From: Priapulus caudatus
Taxonomy: Eukaryota; Priapulida; Priapulimorpha; Priapulimorphida; Priapulidae
NCBI RefSeq assembly: GCF_000485595.1
Contig: NW_014577351.1
Location: forward strand, 115,102 to 179,101
DNA: 64,000 nucleotides
Reading direction: 5' to 3'
Both the position numbers and the translations under genes were made by a program. The notes beneath the pieces are model-generated. The model ran no database searches and was not told where the DNA came from. It saw only the letters and a list, made by a program, of their open reading frames with translations. This document shows, piece by piece, positions 1 to 16,056 of the stretch (the stretch's first letter is position 1; every line of letters starts with the position of its first letter).

Positions 1-245
1 GTGTGCATGGCATTGGGTGCGTTCCGATTACCCGGATCTGTCTATATGGAGTGTACAGCTTTACGTGGGGAGCTCAAGAGTTCGAGACGCCAGCAATCTC
101 TACATATTCCCACCAGAGAATAAGACGGAAAACATTGTTTATCAAGAGGCTTTCAAATAAAAAGTCCAACCCATTCGTACACGCTGTTATAATAACTTTT
201 TGTCATTTACACCATATTACTATTATCATTATGTTCCAGTGGTTC

Positions 246-742
246 TTAGTTGGGTTGTGCAGTCATATAAATGTCATACGTAAGCATTGTTTTACCATGC
301 TCATTATCTTATTAGACTGATTTCTAAATATTGATAGTGTCCAATATTATTCTCCATTTTTTCCCAATGTTCCTATTATGTCCGATTATTAGTAGTATGA
401 ATTAGTAGTAACTAATTAGTTGGGTTGTGCGGTCATATAAATGTCATACGTAAGCGTTTTTTACCATGCTCATTATCTTATTAGACTGATTTCTAAATAT
501 TGATAGTGTCCAATATTATTCTCCATTTTTTCCCAATGTTCCTATTATGTCCGATTATTAGTAGTATGAATTAGTAGTAACTTAGTTGGGTTGTGCGGTC
601 ATATAAATGTCATACGTAAGCGTTTTTTACCATGCTCATTATCTTATTAGACTGATTTCTAAATATTGATAGTGTCCAATATTATTCTCCATTTTTTCCC
701 AATGTTCCTATTATGTCCGATTATTAGTAGTATGAATTAGTA
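246..742. repeat. Three-unit tandem repeat, period 166-170 bp
   Basis: Three nearly identical units start at about 246, 416 and 582, each opening with TTAGTTGGGTTGTGC and closing with GTATGAATTAGTAG. They differ by a few bases, such as A or G after the TTGTGC and a small insertion at the first junction. No reading frame is conserved, so this is a non-coding tandem duplication. Confidence 0.9.
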
Positions 743-1229
743 GGACGATTTTACCCAGCGCAGGGGGTACCCGCAGCTAGTATATTATAAGATACTCATA
801 GATACTCATAGATATGCAAACTCCACGACAGATGGCGCTCTCGCTCATGGGCTCAATCTATGTAATCCTGAGTAAGCGAAGGAGCACTGCATGCAGTTTG
901 ATAGATATGATATATACAAACACATGATTTCAGCGCTCTCACTTCTAAAACAAATGCTTTAAACTACGGATTCTAGAAATTGAATTTTTTAATGAAACAT
1001 AGGAACTTAAAATATTTGAGAACAAAAACACTAGAAAAAGTAAAACAGCTGAAATAGCAGCGCACAATAAATTAAAACTGCATGGCATAGTGCTACCAAA
1101 GCTGAATAATTGCGACAGTTTTGCGTCCCTCGCCATAGAATTATACCCACAAACATATTGTGGGTCTAAAGATTTTAGACACCACAAGCAGACAGTGGGC
1201 TCAAAAATCACTTAGGGCCCAGTCACACC
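743..1229. other. Non-coding, possible transposon remnant
   Basis: Directly after the tandem repeat comes a short GC-rich stretch (ACCCAGCGCAGGGGGTACCC, around 752-771) of a kind I associate with ends of dispersed repeats in invertebrates. This is followed by a doubled ATACTCATAG. The rest is AT-rich with no convincing gene. Confidence 0.35.
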
Positions 1230-1239
1230 NNNNNNNNNN
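1230..1239. other. Assembly gap (10 N)
   Basis: Ten undetermined bases. The sequence right after the gap is repeated exactly 1.4 kb downstream, so the join is suspect. Confidence 0.99.
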
Positions 1240-1395
1240 CTGCTGTTCTCTGTCCTCGGCTGCATACAGTAGACACTACATTGGCCAATCAGAATTCGAA
1301 CGTTAGCATCCCTGTCCTTCATGTATGAAACTGAATAAATTGACAGCCGGCAAAATTAATAATTTATTTCCAGTCGAAAAGGATTCCTATCAGGA
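1240..1395 (+). repeat. 156-bp exact direct repeat, copy 1 (gap-adjacent)
   Basis: The 156 bases from CTGCTGTTCTCTG to CCTATCAGGA recur at 2658-2813 with no difference that I could see. Copy 1 begins at the first base after the N gap, which points to an unmerged contig overlap rather than a biological repeat. Confidence 0.9.
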
Positions 1396-2657
1396 GTAAT
1401 AGTTACACATTACTAATGCATGCCGCACTGTCCGAATTATTTTAATATATTATGTTTTGTATGTTGCTTAGTAGGTTTACTATCATTGGGTTATCATTCG
1501 AAAATGTATGTTGTGAATTTGCGAGACTTGTTCCTGAGCGCACCGCTGCGGGCGTATTCTGTGTCAGTCAGTACAAATGAACAAACAAATGATGGAGGAC
1601 GTGTGACGCTGTCAGGATATATTGGCATGACAACGGTCAGCCAACACCCACTCTCCCAGAGCGCGGCTACATCAAAGAGAGACCTCCCGCTGTCGCCAAT
1701 CTCAGATCCTGGTTTTTTTGCAATCAATGCGCGGGAATCTCATGAAAAACGACAGCAGATACAATTTGTTATTGATAAAATGCAGATGTCTTTCTTTCGG
1801 GACCCAGGGGGCGGCTAATTGTAATATTTCGCCAGTCCTCATAGTTTTCGCATCTATAATGCCTAAAAAATTAATCGGGTTTGGCGTTGATAAGAATCAC
1901 GTACGTACCCCGCGGACCGCCGCGGGTGGAGGTAGAAGTGGATGGGGCAGCAGTGACGCGGGGGGGGGGGCGGTTGTAACTGTCAGTGACAACAGAGCGA
2001 GGACGCGAATTTGAGCGTGGATGTTGTTGGGTACGGATACACTGAAGAAGAGTGCAAAAGAGGGAGAAGGTGCGAGAGGAGGCTTAAGTAGATATCAATA
2101 AATCGGGTGAGTGTAGGGTGGGAAGGAAAAAAGACAGACAGGGAGGCGAGGATTGGTGGGCCGGTGGAGAGTGCGTGCGTGCAGATAAACGCGCGTGGTG
2201 GTCTCGAATGGCAGAATTCGCATGCATCATTTAGCACGTACTAATCACATGAGCATCTCGAAAATCTAAAAATCACATTAGTGCAAGCAATCGTTTATGC
2301 GCCCATATCTATTGGCAAGTCTGTGATTTAAAGCCACGCTTAAATGATACCTTGTCATGCCATACCACCATTAAGCGCAAGCCCTAATGGTTCCGTAATA
2401 AGTCCAGGGTACAATCTATCGATAATGTCTATAATCAAACAGTTTTAGCAAGCTTGATTGGATGTTTGGGTTAAAATTGGGATAAGGTAAGTAGGTGCGC
2501 GTGTATGCTTACGGGACATAGGCGGGTTCCTTGACGTCTACGCCAGCGACCTATTATTGGTTCACGCGCCTGGCTGTGAACTCTTTCGATTCCAAGCCGC
2601 TCACACGAATAGGTGACGAGGATCACTAACTAGATTCGGCATAGCATCAGTATTCAT

Positions 2658-2813
2658 CTGCTGTTCTCTGTCCTCGGCTGCATACAGTAGACACTACATT
2701 GGCCAATCAGAATTCGAACGTTAGCATCCCTGTCCTTCATGTATGAAACTGAATAAATTGACAGCCGGCAAAATTAATAATTTATTTCCAGTCGAAAAGG
2801 ATTCCTATCAGGA
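2658..2813 (+). repeat. 156-bp exact direct repeat, copy 2
   Basis: Second copy of the 156-bp segment at 1240-1395, in the same orientation. It has no coding potential. It ends where the following unique sequence diverges. Confidence 0.9.
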
Positions 2814-5800
2814 CAGTGTTTGGCAATTAGCTTGATTACTTTTGCCTTTCTACAGCCGCTGGATTATACAGCATTGTGTAGCTAGCCACAGTGCATTAAT
2901 TTTGCCTGGTTATTTATCCACCGCGTGGCGATATTACGTACAGTGTTATGCAAGGAAATTACATAGATTACCTGCATGGATACCGTCTTTTGGCGTAACT
3001 TCAGTCGGTGTTGTTTCTATAGCAGCGCCCTGTTAGATATAATCCTGTTATATGCTTATTTACATAACTATATCAACCCCTGCATCAGTCCCCTGTCTCT
3101 ACGATTATACCCTATTACCACCCACGCCGCCTGAATGTATATTTCAGGTGGCAGAAACAGGAAAGTATAATGCCCCGCGACACTATACTAACATAGGGAA
3201 ACGCTGTACTACATTTGACAGCCCCTTTCGATGCGCACAATTAAGTGAATTAAAAATAATGAGTTAATGCGAATTAAGGGATATTGAGTTAATTAGAGTA
3301 ATATGCTAAACATAAATGGGTTCGTGAATGTTTGCCCAACATACGAGCTCATTGTTAGTACAACGTCAATAATAATTAATATATAATGCTTAACCCCTCC
3401 CCTACAATGCTTGCAGCGTCACATAAACATTTGCATCCCGCTATATGGACCGCCAAAGGTGCCCAAAAAAATCCCATATGACAGAGATACGCGGTTGATC
3501 CCAATATCACAGCCAACCTCCAACCCTCGGTGGGTGCCAGGTGTCCTCCAGACAGCTCACCGTGAATATCCGAGTACTGGTGATGTCACTCGAGCGTTGA
3601 AACTCGTTTACATGAGAATAGAACACAATAATAATACGGAAGTGTATACCCTCGTCTTTAGGAGGGCGCTCGCGGGGTGGACCTCCCAGCGCTCACTACC
3701 CACCTCTCGGTTAGCTGATGCACCTAGTACGTTCATTGTAAGGGTCATTTTTATCTGGGCGCGTTACGATGATCGGTTTATCGGCGTCCTTACCCCGATA
3801 TGCAGCATCTCGGGCCCTTGTTGGCTTTTGACCCCCGGTGTACCTAGTTGGGAGTGTGTGCCGACTTGGCTCCGAGTTTGAAACTTCAAGATCTTGAGAA
3901 TCTTCGTGAAATGCTTACTAGGTGATGGCACCTCTAGACCCTCTTCCATCTCGACTGCTAACTCTGCTCCCTTCTCACTATCCGATTCTGCTCCATTGAG
4001 GACAGATGTCACCAGAGCCTCGTTCCGTCACCTAGAACTTTGGTTCGCCCCGGCTTCACGAGTTACCCCGGTGTACCATTTCTGTACTATGGTGGGCCTG
4101 TACCTTACTATTTCCTTGGATAGCTTATAGTACAGCGGCCAAGAGCCATTAAACAGATGAATTGTGAATTGTTTGACAAAAGTATGAAAGTTTGCACACA
4201 TGCATGTTGTGTAAAAGATACCATCTACATGGTATCTGGTCGCCATCTTGAATTTCAATTTCAGCCTTTATATTTCTGCTAATATTCAATATAGACACAT
4301 GATCTTGGTGTCTAAACCGATATTATCGTGGTCAAGGAACCCATTACAATCAATATCTATATCGCTCGGTGGCCGCCACCTTAAATTTCGAAAGGACCGC
4401 CATTCAAATCGGTTACCATTATATCTCTGCTTCTAAAAAATATAGAAACACTATCTTGATTACAGCTATGGTCATATGATATGCTTGTTATGTTCATGGC
4501 GGGTTTGTTTGTCATTTGGATTCATTCTCATCTCAAATTCTGTAACTAAGGCAACACTCGTCCGTAGGTAGGCAAACGAGCTATACACACTAGCCTAACT
4601 TGAGTTATTATCTTCGCATAGGCACATCTGCTACACTAAGTTACACTAAGTTAGCTATTATCAAGTATCAAAGTCTTTTCGTTATCACGTTCGTTAATTC
4701 TCCTGTCTAAAGTGTGTAGAATCAAACGTTTCATATAGCCTCGAAATCACCGACATTCCCATGCAGTTTCAAGCACTTACATGGGCAATCGTGCTGACAC
4801 GAAGTTGGCACTTTGAAAAAGCACATTGCTCTTAGTTATCAGTCTAACTTGGCAGGTTCGTAACCTCGTCGGCTTTTCAACGGCAGGTGATTTGTTCTTG
4901 AATATTTGAACAACTATCTTCGCTAATGCGGTTTAGTGGGCAGTCAGACGAATAAAATATTCGTCATATATATATAATGCTACGATTACTCGTTAGCATC
5001 ATCTGAAATTCGAAGAGTAGTTGTAGATGTAATGATTTTTTTAGGTTAGATGACTTTCCGCTAAAATCTGTTCCGCCTACAAAAACTCCGTGAATTTATT
5101 AGGCCGCGTGACTTTTTATATTTGTCGATATAAGGATTGCAAGTGAACGTCTTCGGGTGATGTTGTATAAGCAATTTTGTCAGTGCGAGGCGGTAATGTA
5201 TTAATAATGTTCACAGGAACAGTTCGCGCCCAAGAAGGCAGCTGTACGCTCATTAACAACGCGTTGTTTGCATCGGTAATCTTTCGCTCGTCTATCATTC
5301 TACCGCCTCTGCCTTGAGTGAGGTGACACCTGCCCGTGATGTTCCCTTGTTCCTGGATCGCCCCTGTTCAGTTTTTTCGCTGTAGCCGTACCTACATTGA
5401 GCGATGCAAAGATACAGCCAAACTCAACACTGATCGTATCCACCAGAGATTTTTCGCGTGAAGCAGACGAATTCGCACGACTAGAATATACACATGCTGT
5501 CATGTAATTAGTCAAAATGGCCGTAGTTCCGGCTTCAATACGTCCTAGACAAGCGTGCTCCACTCAGTGATTTCCTGCGTATATCTTTTGCAATGATTTT
5601 CATTTTTTATTACCTTCCATCTATGTAATTATTTTAATTGTTGATTTATTATAATAAAGCTAAACAACAGTTTTGTACACATTATTCAGTTTCGTTTGCT
5701 CTAAAATTATTCTTACACATTGTCAAATGCTTATTCTATACATAGTTGGCTATACGCGAGACATACTGCACTTAGTCTTCATTGACAATGAGTATACATG

Positions 5801-5846
5801 TATATTCGTTCACATTTTCATATAACACTACTACTATATCGCTATG

Positions 5847-5849
<3 letters not shown>
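2814..5849. other. Intergenic, no recognised gene
   Basis: There are a few open frames here: 3411-3881 plus (156 residues), 3764-4012 minus, and 5300-5563 and 5116-5298 minus back to back. None shows a known domain, a signal peptide or a consistent exon structure, and the 5300-5563 frame lacks an ATG at its start. I leave them unassigned. Confidence 0.5.
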
Positions 5850-5891
<42 letters not shown>

Positions 5892-5893
5892 TG
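5850..5893. repeat. (TA)n microsatellite
   Basis: About 44 bases of nearly uninterrupted TA, directly beside a 98-bp foldback palindrome. A second TA array lies on the other side of that palindrome. Confidence 0.9.
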
Positions 5894-5907
5894 AAAAAAA
5901 AAGAACC

Positions 5908-6005
5908 CGACATTCCGTTATACACTAGCGCTTTCATCTTTATAGAATCTTCATGTACATGAAGATTCTATAAAGATGAACGCGCTAGTGTATAATGGAA
6001 TGTCG
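5908..6005. repeat. 98-bp foldback palindrome
   Basis: Two arms of about 49 bases meet at ATGTACAT (5953-5960). The outer ends are CGACATTCC and GGAATGTCG, and the arms differ at only a few positions, for example CGCTTTCATC against GATGAACGCG. It could be a foldback transposon remnant or a cruciform-prone sequence. It is flanked by TA arrays. Confidence 0.85.
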
Positions 6006-6059
6006 CTTTATTCATTGTCAAAATATTAACATCTGAATATCGTGAAACCAGGAAATTTC

Positions 6060-6061
<2 letters not shown>

Positions 6062-6101
<40 letters not shown>

Positions 6102-6131
6102 TGTGTGTATATTATTTATTATAAACGCGCG

Positions 6132-6171
<40 letters not shown>
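6062..6171. repeat. (TA)n microsatellites in two blocks
   Basis: TA arrays at about 6062-6097 and 6135-6171 are separated by a GTGTGT/CGCGCGCA spacer. No gene is associated with them. Confidence 0.85.
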
Positions 6172-8774
<2,603 letters not shown>

Positions 8775-9119
8775 CACGCCGCCACACACAGTCCCTCTCA
8801 CTTACGCACATTCACTTACGTACAAGCGTGAACACGCCCACCCCTGAAATGCATATAAATATAAGCACAATGTTCTCGTGGTAATGAAATGAGCATGTTT
8901 CGTTATACAACAGAGCTTATAGATGCTACTGGTTTTTCAATTGAGAGCTTTTGTGAAGCTGATTTCTTATGGTAATTTTTACCTATCACTCTTCAGTCAT
9001 TAATAAACATTTACTGGTTTTTTGTCGATGTCGCGCGCCAGAATTAATTAAAAAACGGGCATCGTGGAGAAATATAGCATCGCTCTAGGTATTCTATATT
9101 CCCTGAAATAATCCTGCTA

Positions 9120-9210
9120 ATACTATGCGCGCGCGTGTGCGTGTGTGTGTGTGTGTGTGTGGGTGGGTGTGAGAGAGAGTGTTTGTGCGCGGGCGTGTGT
9201 GTGGGTTGCT
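9120..9210. repeat. (GT)n/(GGGT)n microsatellite
   Basis: A GC-to-GT array followed by GGGT and GA runs. Non-coding. Confidence 0.85.
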
Positions 9211-9639
9211 TACCAAAATGTAATAACTAAACGCATTCGCTATTAATGTGTCACTATCGTGCATTGGAAATGGGAGTTCGCAGAACGTGGACATAGCCAG
9301 CTACGTGTAATCGCATGTATAAACGGTGCTATTATCACCACGTAGGAGCGGAAAATAGTCCGTTATAATCACCATATAAAAACTCGGTGTTTGTTCAAAC
9401 AGAAATCGAGGAAACTATCATGGCGGCTAGCTTTATCGCTTCTGCTCGTACAACTATGCCTATAAACGGCTTCTCGATGACATTCTCCGACAAATATTGG
9501 ACCGCGACCAATATCTCAACAGGCAACAGCGATTACCACGCCGCTATTACAATAAGCAGCCGTTTATGACGGCCGTCACAGTGGGTTCAACACCCACAGG
9601 GCGCAACTGCCTCGCAAATCCTAATTGTGCGCGAGCAAG

Positions 9640-9975
9640 AGTGCGTGTGTGTGTGTGCGTGTGTGCGTGTGTGTGCGTGTGCGTGTGTGCGTCGTGCGTG
9701 TGCGCGTGCGCGTGCGCGTGCGCGTGTGCGTGCGTGCGTGTGCGTTGTGCGTATGCGTGTGCGTGTGGCAGTGTGCGGCGCGCGCGCGCGCGCGGCGCGG
9801 CGTGTGTGTGTGTGTTGTGTGTGTGTGTGTGTGTGTGTGCTGCGTGTCGTGTGTGTGTGTGTGTGTGTGTGTGTGTTGTGTGTGTGGTGTGTGTGTGTTG
9901 TGTGTGTGTGTGTGTGTGTGCATATATATGCGCGTGTGTGCATGTGTGTGTGGGTGTGTGGGTGTGCGTATATAC
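9640..9975. repeat. Compound (GT)n/(GC)n array
   Basis: More than 300 bases of alternating purine-pyrimidine sequence, GT blocks interrupted by GC blocks (a GC core near 9779-9798). Such alternation favours Z-DNA in general. All frames across it are repeat artefacts. Confidence 0.9.
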
Positions 9976-10827
9976 GCGCGGTGGTGCGCGCGGAGTGACG
10001 TGGTAGCTCAGCTAATGAAGAGAGTGATTTATTGTTGTATATAATACAATTGCCTGATGTACAAATTGCAATATAAAGCGGCCTGATGACGCTATCTTTC
10101 ATTAAATACAGACCGAATGTACGCCTACCCACTACTTGTTGGCCGCACCCACTCAACATCCAGTATACATGATACATTAAAGGTTAACGGCAGTTAGAAG
10201 CGATATAAAGCGTTTACTTGTCAATTAAACGCTCAACAAATAGAAAATGAAAGGTGAACGTTATGTCGAGGACAAAATCGGATATGAAATGTCGCATACA
10301 AACGATCAAAACTTGTTGACACAATCATTAATACGTCGCGATGATTTTTCATCATTTCGCATAAAGTCTTTAGGGAATAAACTGAACTCTGCAGCAGACA
10401 TTTCATTCATTCTGTCAGATTATTTTATATTCAGAATCGCGCGTCTTTGAACTCGCAGCGATAGCCAGAACTCAATAACACCGTCATAAACTTCACGCGC
10501 CGCGCGGGCGCCATTTTATTTTCGATGTTGAAGCTTGTCGTAAATGGAGGCGGCTTAATTGTGCGTTCGCAGCTACGACGTCTCACGTTCGTTCTTCCTC
10601 CTGCATGCCACTGTTCGGATAAACGTAATGTTAAGCTAGCCCTTTCACCCAGCAGCGAATCATTTAGCATGCCCGATGCTAGCAAAAAAAATAAATGAAC
10701 AGCTCTTAGTTGGAGTATATACATACATACCTTAAAGAAACACACACACACAACACACACACACCAACAACACACACATCACACACACACACACACCACA
10801 CACAAACACGTACGCACGCACACTGAG
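9976..10827. other. Intergenic with a (CA)n tract
   Basis: Contains an impure CA array at about 10740-10805 and a small ATG frame at 10247-10450 that I do not recognise. A further small ATG frame lies just upstream at about 9420-9569. Neither has supporting evidence. Confidence 0.45.
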
Positions 10828-13800
10828 TGAGCTCCATGCGAGGCACTATATACACGATTAGCACAGATTATTAAGGGCTATGATGTCATAATTGGTGTGT
10901 GTTTACAGCTAGCTGATTTTAGTCGGCAATGGCAGGATTAATGTGCATGCATAAGTAATTATTTTAATTAGATAATGACGTTGATGTTACACGTTTTTTA
11001 AATGAAACGTGAGACCACCTCGATTTGCTTTTATATTCAAAATACGATTTGAAAATAAAAACAAATTACATCTTACAGGCGAAACGTTACATCCTATTTG
11101 CGTGATGCAGTTTATCACAAGCGCTTCTCTCTTTATTCATCTCCCACTTCTAACACACTATTTTCAATTACCATATTCATTCCTTCCTCATCGTTTAATT
11201 TACAACTATGACAGTATTTATTAATTCGCTACCGTGCGATATCTAACGTTGGGTCTCCGACACGGCTTGTAGCAGAAATAGGCTATTGATGTTACCACGA
11301 ATTCAAATCTAATCCAAATTGACCCACCAGGAATTTCATGACCAGGTACACATGGTGTTATAGCCAAGGTCTGCCCTTTCCTCAACCGCCAATGCCCATT
11401 ATTACCCGGATTCTAAAATGCAAGCAATAATTCCAAGCAGGTGCGATAGCTACTTCATACTTGCGGTTGTGCCATAGATTTAGAAGTATAGAGTAGTAAG
11501 CAGTTCTTAGTAGGAATCGGCATTCCTCCGAAAATTGTGAAAAAAACGCGCGATTGTGCTACGACGTTGCAAAACCTGTTTTAATGTGCCATTTTTCTAA
11601 AGAGAAGATTTTGTGATTAATCCGTCTGAGTCTACCGCCCGCGCGCATTGCGCGACAGAAACTGTATTCCTTTGTTAGTTTGAATAAAATATGTGATGTA
11701 TTTCGTCTTATTGCTAACGCGGGCGCCCATGAGTCGAGTAAAGAATGTACGCGCGATACGAGCGCACATTTTAAAGATTGTTCGCGATATAATTTGCGCT
11801 TGTATATGAACTAAATAGCTATACTCCGCCGTATGTAGATTGTGTTTGTAGTTGAAAGACCGCGGTTAGCTGTGTAAGAAACGCGCCCTCGTAGCTTTGC
11901 ATCGCACACACCGCCGCAAATACAAATGCGATCCTTTCAAATTTAGCTGATGGTTTCCGTAATGAATATTAGCGGCATGTACACCACCACGTGCCGTGTG
12001 AACCACATGCATGTGCAATGTTAACGTGACCGCGAGAGCGAAATCTGTCTGCATTCCATCGTGATGAATCATGTGTTTTCTGGGAAATTTACAAGCTCAA
12101 CCAATTATTTTCTGCGTGCAAAGCGGCGCCATAGTAATGTTGTTAGCTAACAGTAACGGTTAGAGACCGTTTATAGTTTTCGGGATCATGCGATGACGCG
12201 GCGGCTGTATGGGAGCGCAGGACGCGCTGATGCAGCAGTCACAGGGGTCATGAAGCGTCATCTTTGAGGTACGGTGCGCAGGTGGTCATAATGGGGTTAA
12301 GTAAAATGTCGTCGAGAGAATATCAGGTAAAGCAGGGTCGCTGTTGATAAAAGGGTCGCTGGTGACGTCGGTCACTTTGGTTTTCGTCGAATCCGGCCAG
12401 ATTTCTTCGACTGCTCGTCTGCGGATAGAAAGAGCATGCTGATAGAATTAAGTTACATAACTCGCAGGACACTCATTGTACAGTATGAAACGGTTGTAAA
12501 TACACAGCGCTACTAACTTAATCTGCTATATAGGTATCAAAAGATATTACATTAAATATTAACGCGCATTATTTTTTAATTATTTAATATGATTATTCAG
12601 TATTTGGCGCCACATTCGTTCGTTCGTTGCGCATGCTTGAGCATCGGTAGGTTTGTGCTTAGCGCAACCATCTACGGGGTTTCTCTACGCATTTCTGTAA
12701 GATAATCTTCAGAGGTTTCGCTTTTCCCCATCGGCAAATGTTGTCATTTTTCGTTCGTCGCTCGCCGCGCTCAATTTGGTTGAGTACATTTTCGAAATGA
12801 GCAGCGGAGCGACCAGTATGTCAATGCGGCGGGCGCGCCGCGCAAAATTACTGCATCTACGAGTCGCGGCTGTCCATTCAAAAACGATATAAAACGTATC
12901 CCGATCACTTCGCACAAAGACGGGCGTATTGATTCACGTGAGGATGGCGACGCCCGGGTGCCAGCATCGAGCGAGGCGCACGCGGGCGTCGCGCGTGGCT
13001 CTGAAGCGAGACAATCACTGACCCTCGCGTTGCCGATACCCTCAGTCACAGGAAAACGGTCGTGTCCATTAGAAATTGGAAATCTTTACTTGACCACATA
13101 CAGGAAGGCGAGAACGTCACTGAATAATATTTATTCGAACGCGCTGACTTCCGGGGGCCGCGCAATCGGAGATAAAAATCTATACAGAAATTTCGCCGAA
13201 ATTCAAAGACACCGGATGCGAGGACGGGTAATGCGTTATAATGAAACATTGATCTCGCGATCTCCGTCGCCAGAAACCTAATAGCAGTATACACACACGT
13301 CTGAAATAGAGAGCAGCTGGCCCATTACGCAGCGCGTGAGAATTACATTCCAGACACGAGGAACCTATTTTAAGCTGAAATTAGATGTGAAATAAATACC
13401 TGCTTTCATCTATGCACGCCGCCGCAGCGCGGCGTTGATCTATGCCTATGCGCAGGCGCCTGACCTGCCCGCCATTGCTTACGTATGATGATTCACTCGA
13501 GTTTGCCGCCAGCGCGTCAAAATGTGTTTACATCAATATGCTGAGCGTTACTGTTCAATCTCGAAATTTGAAATTGATATTCATAATTGATACCGCATCG
13601 GTGCGTGCGATGGCAACGTTGACGTTCAGCACCGTCCTACCTTCGCGTGTTTGACGACACGCGAAAAAAAGCACGAGGTTACTATTGCAAATTTAATGTG
13701 GACAAGTGTGATTCATGCTTTAATCTCACGCTCAAAATTTCACAGCGTGTGGCAAAAATCCACAGAGTGCGCTTGAGCGCTCTTACGCGAAGATGATCGA

Positions 13801-15398
13801 CCGTGGGCGCCGAACATAGTCATGGTTATATATCTGCTAGTGTACAGAGCCTCGTGTAGCGTAAGCACCCCTCCTCATCAGAGCCAGGCGGTCTCTAGCG
13901 CGATGACGAAGCCAGCAAATGACCTCATATTTGCTATAATTTAATTTCGCTGGGCGCCATAAGAAGATGTCACACATCATAAATAGTGCCGCAACTGTTG
14001 CTCGTGATCTGTCAATTATGGCGCCGCCATAACGATACCCCTGGTGTCGTGTTTGAAGCCGCCGAAAACGCAATGCAGACCGGCGCACTTTTACACATGA
14101 CGGGTTTGCTTTGAGTTATTCGTTATCTCGTCTAACCATTTCGATTCGTCCAACATGCAGACGAATAAGGGCAGTCGTGTGTTTTTCGTTTCTGCGATGG
14201 AGCGTGCGTGTTACATACCCGATGAAGGAGAACTACGGAAACATTATTCTAACACTGATAAATTAATAATATACTCGATTTTATCTTCTAAATAATGATA
14301 AGTTAAGACTTCAGCCAGAAGAGGGTGGACAGCAGAGTTTTAGTTGGTTGCACTTAACAGTGGCGACAAACATAAATTATGTCTACAACATAAAATTCAC
14401 TTCCCAGCCTAGTTTGCAATTTACTTTAATACTATTGGTACTTATTTACTAAGACGTTCGTTCGCTGGAAATCAGAACAATTTATTACTAACAATCATTT
14501 TTACTAGCCTCTGGTTATTAATTATCCGGGCACTTTGATCCTCTAAATTTTTGTCACAGTCATAGTCGAAATTGCAACGGCAAATTGCTGAGTATCCACG
14601 GCGATCTTGGTGAGACGTTGACGTGCTGAATGACCAATAAATGCGGAGTAAGATCCAATAAGGTGCGTAATGGTAGCTCCTCATCGTCCAAGTCCGATTA
14701 GAAACCACCAACGCTTCTGAACAACGCAATTATTGTCATAATTGAATTGTAGACGCTATCTTCTACGGCTGAGTGCTCAATTTGCATGGCTGCGTGCCAA
14801 ATGGCAGAATATCGATGCCGATTAGTATAAATCTCATTCATTACTTAGTCAAGAACGAATTTGTACTGCCGGCACAACGGACTCGCACGTGCGCAACCAA
14901 GTATACACGATCTGAACGGTCCTGTTAAAAAATATGGCCTATACTGGCGACGCATGCGCGTGGCGTGGCCTTGGGTGCTCGATGCATGGTAAGCGCCCGT
15001 TGCTACGTGTTTCTGAACCGGCGTCATTATCAGCCACCAGCATTATAGTTAGACGGTGGCTTTCGTTCGTTACTGTGTTTGTTGTTGGTAGATCTCAGCG
15101 CTGTAGTAATAGTCCCCACGCCATCGCTAACGCCATTGTCTGCAACCATCAACATGCAGTGATGGGAATGCCCATCGCGCTCACACCGCGCCCGTATTCG
15201 CTCTCAGTAAAATGTGTCATTGTGGATTTTAATAAATTGATTTTCAGGAGCAATTTTTTTTAGCAGTAGCGCATATTTTCGCGGCGCTAGCACACACGCG
15301 CGCACGCAATCGTCGCGTAGGGGAGGGGCGCGTGCCAACGGTTGGCGTCGCGTGAAATATGTACATCTATTATAGATCCCGCTCTGTTTCTATCGCAG

Positions 15399-15678
15399 GT
15401 CGCGAGTCGACGGGACATGGATGGACATGCCGCAATACTTCCCGATGCATCACTCGCGCGGCAACCGAGATTATTTTCTCTTTCGTTCTTCCGCGATTCG
15501 AAACGACAGTTTTCTACGATCCACACATCTACATCAGTGAGACACCCGAGATCACAGAGGCGGCCGCCGCATCGACGAAAGGCTCCGCGTTCAGCGCCAT
15601 CTTTGGGAAGGGCTCGATAATTTCAACATTATTTTCATCGTTAATGAGTGCCGTAGTCGTACTTGTGTTTTTCACTGA
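15399..15678 (+). pseudogene. Frame-broken copy of a terminal coding exon
   Basis: Counterpart of the exon at 22413-22685 in copy 2 of the large duplication. The block ending FYDP and the serine-rich tail can be recognised, but several single-base indels move the coding sequence between frames, and the stop seen in copy 2 is not reached in the same frame. Given the indel pattern over the whole 5.6 kb, the breaks are more likely sequencing errors than true pseudogene decay. Confidence 0.4.
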
Positions 15679-15819
15679 CACGAAGTTTATTGAGTATTAC
15701 CTTGTTCCATTTCCTCTTATGTGTGTTTGGTGTGCGCGCGAGCAATCGTACGTGCGTGCATGATTGCTGAGTGGAGGCGTGCGACGAGCGTGCTTAAGTG
15801 CGCACGCGTGTGTGTGTGT

Positions 15820-15883
15820 GTGCTGTGCTGTGCTGTGCTGTGCTGTGCTATGCTATGCTGCGTTGCGCGCGCGCAGCGCGTGC

Positions 15884-15937
<54 letters not shown>

Positions 15938-16008
15938 TGTGTTGTGTGTGTGTGAGTGTGTGTGTGTGTGTGTGTGTGGTGTGTTGTGTGTGTGTGTTTG
16001 TGTTGTGT

Positions 16009-16056
<48 letters not shown>

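Noticed and set aside
3411-3881. 156-residue plus frame
   Set aside because: Longest non-repeat frame in the first 10 kb, but no domain, no splice context and ordinary composition. Overlaps another open frame on the minus strand.
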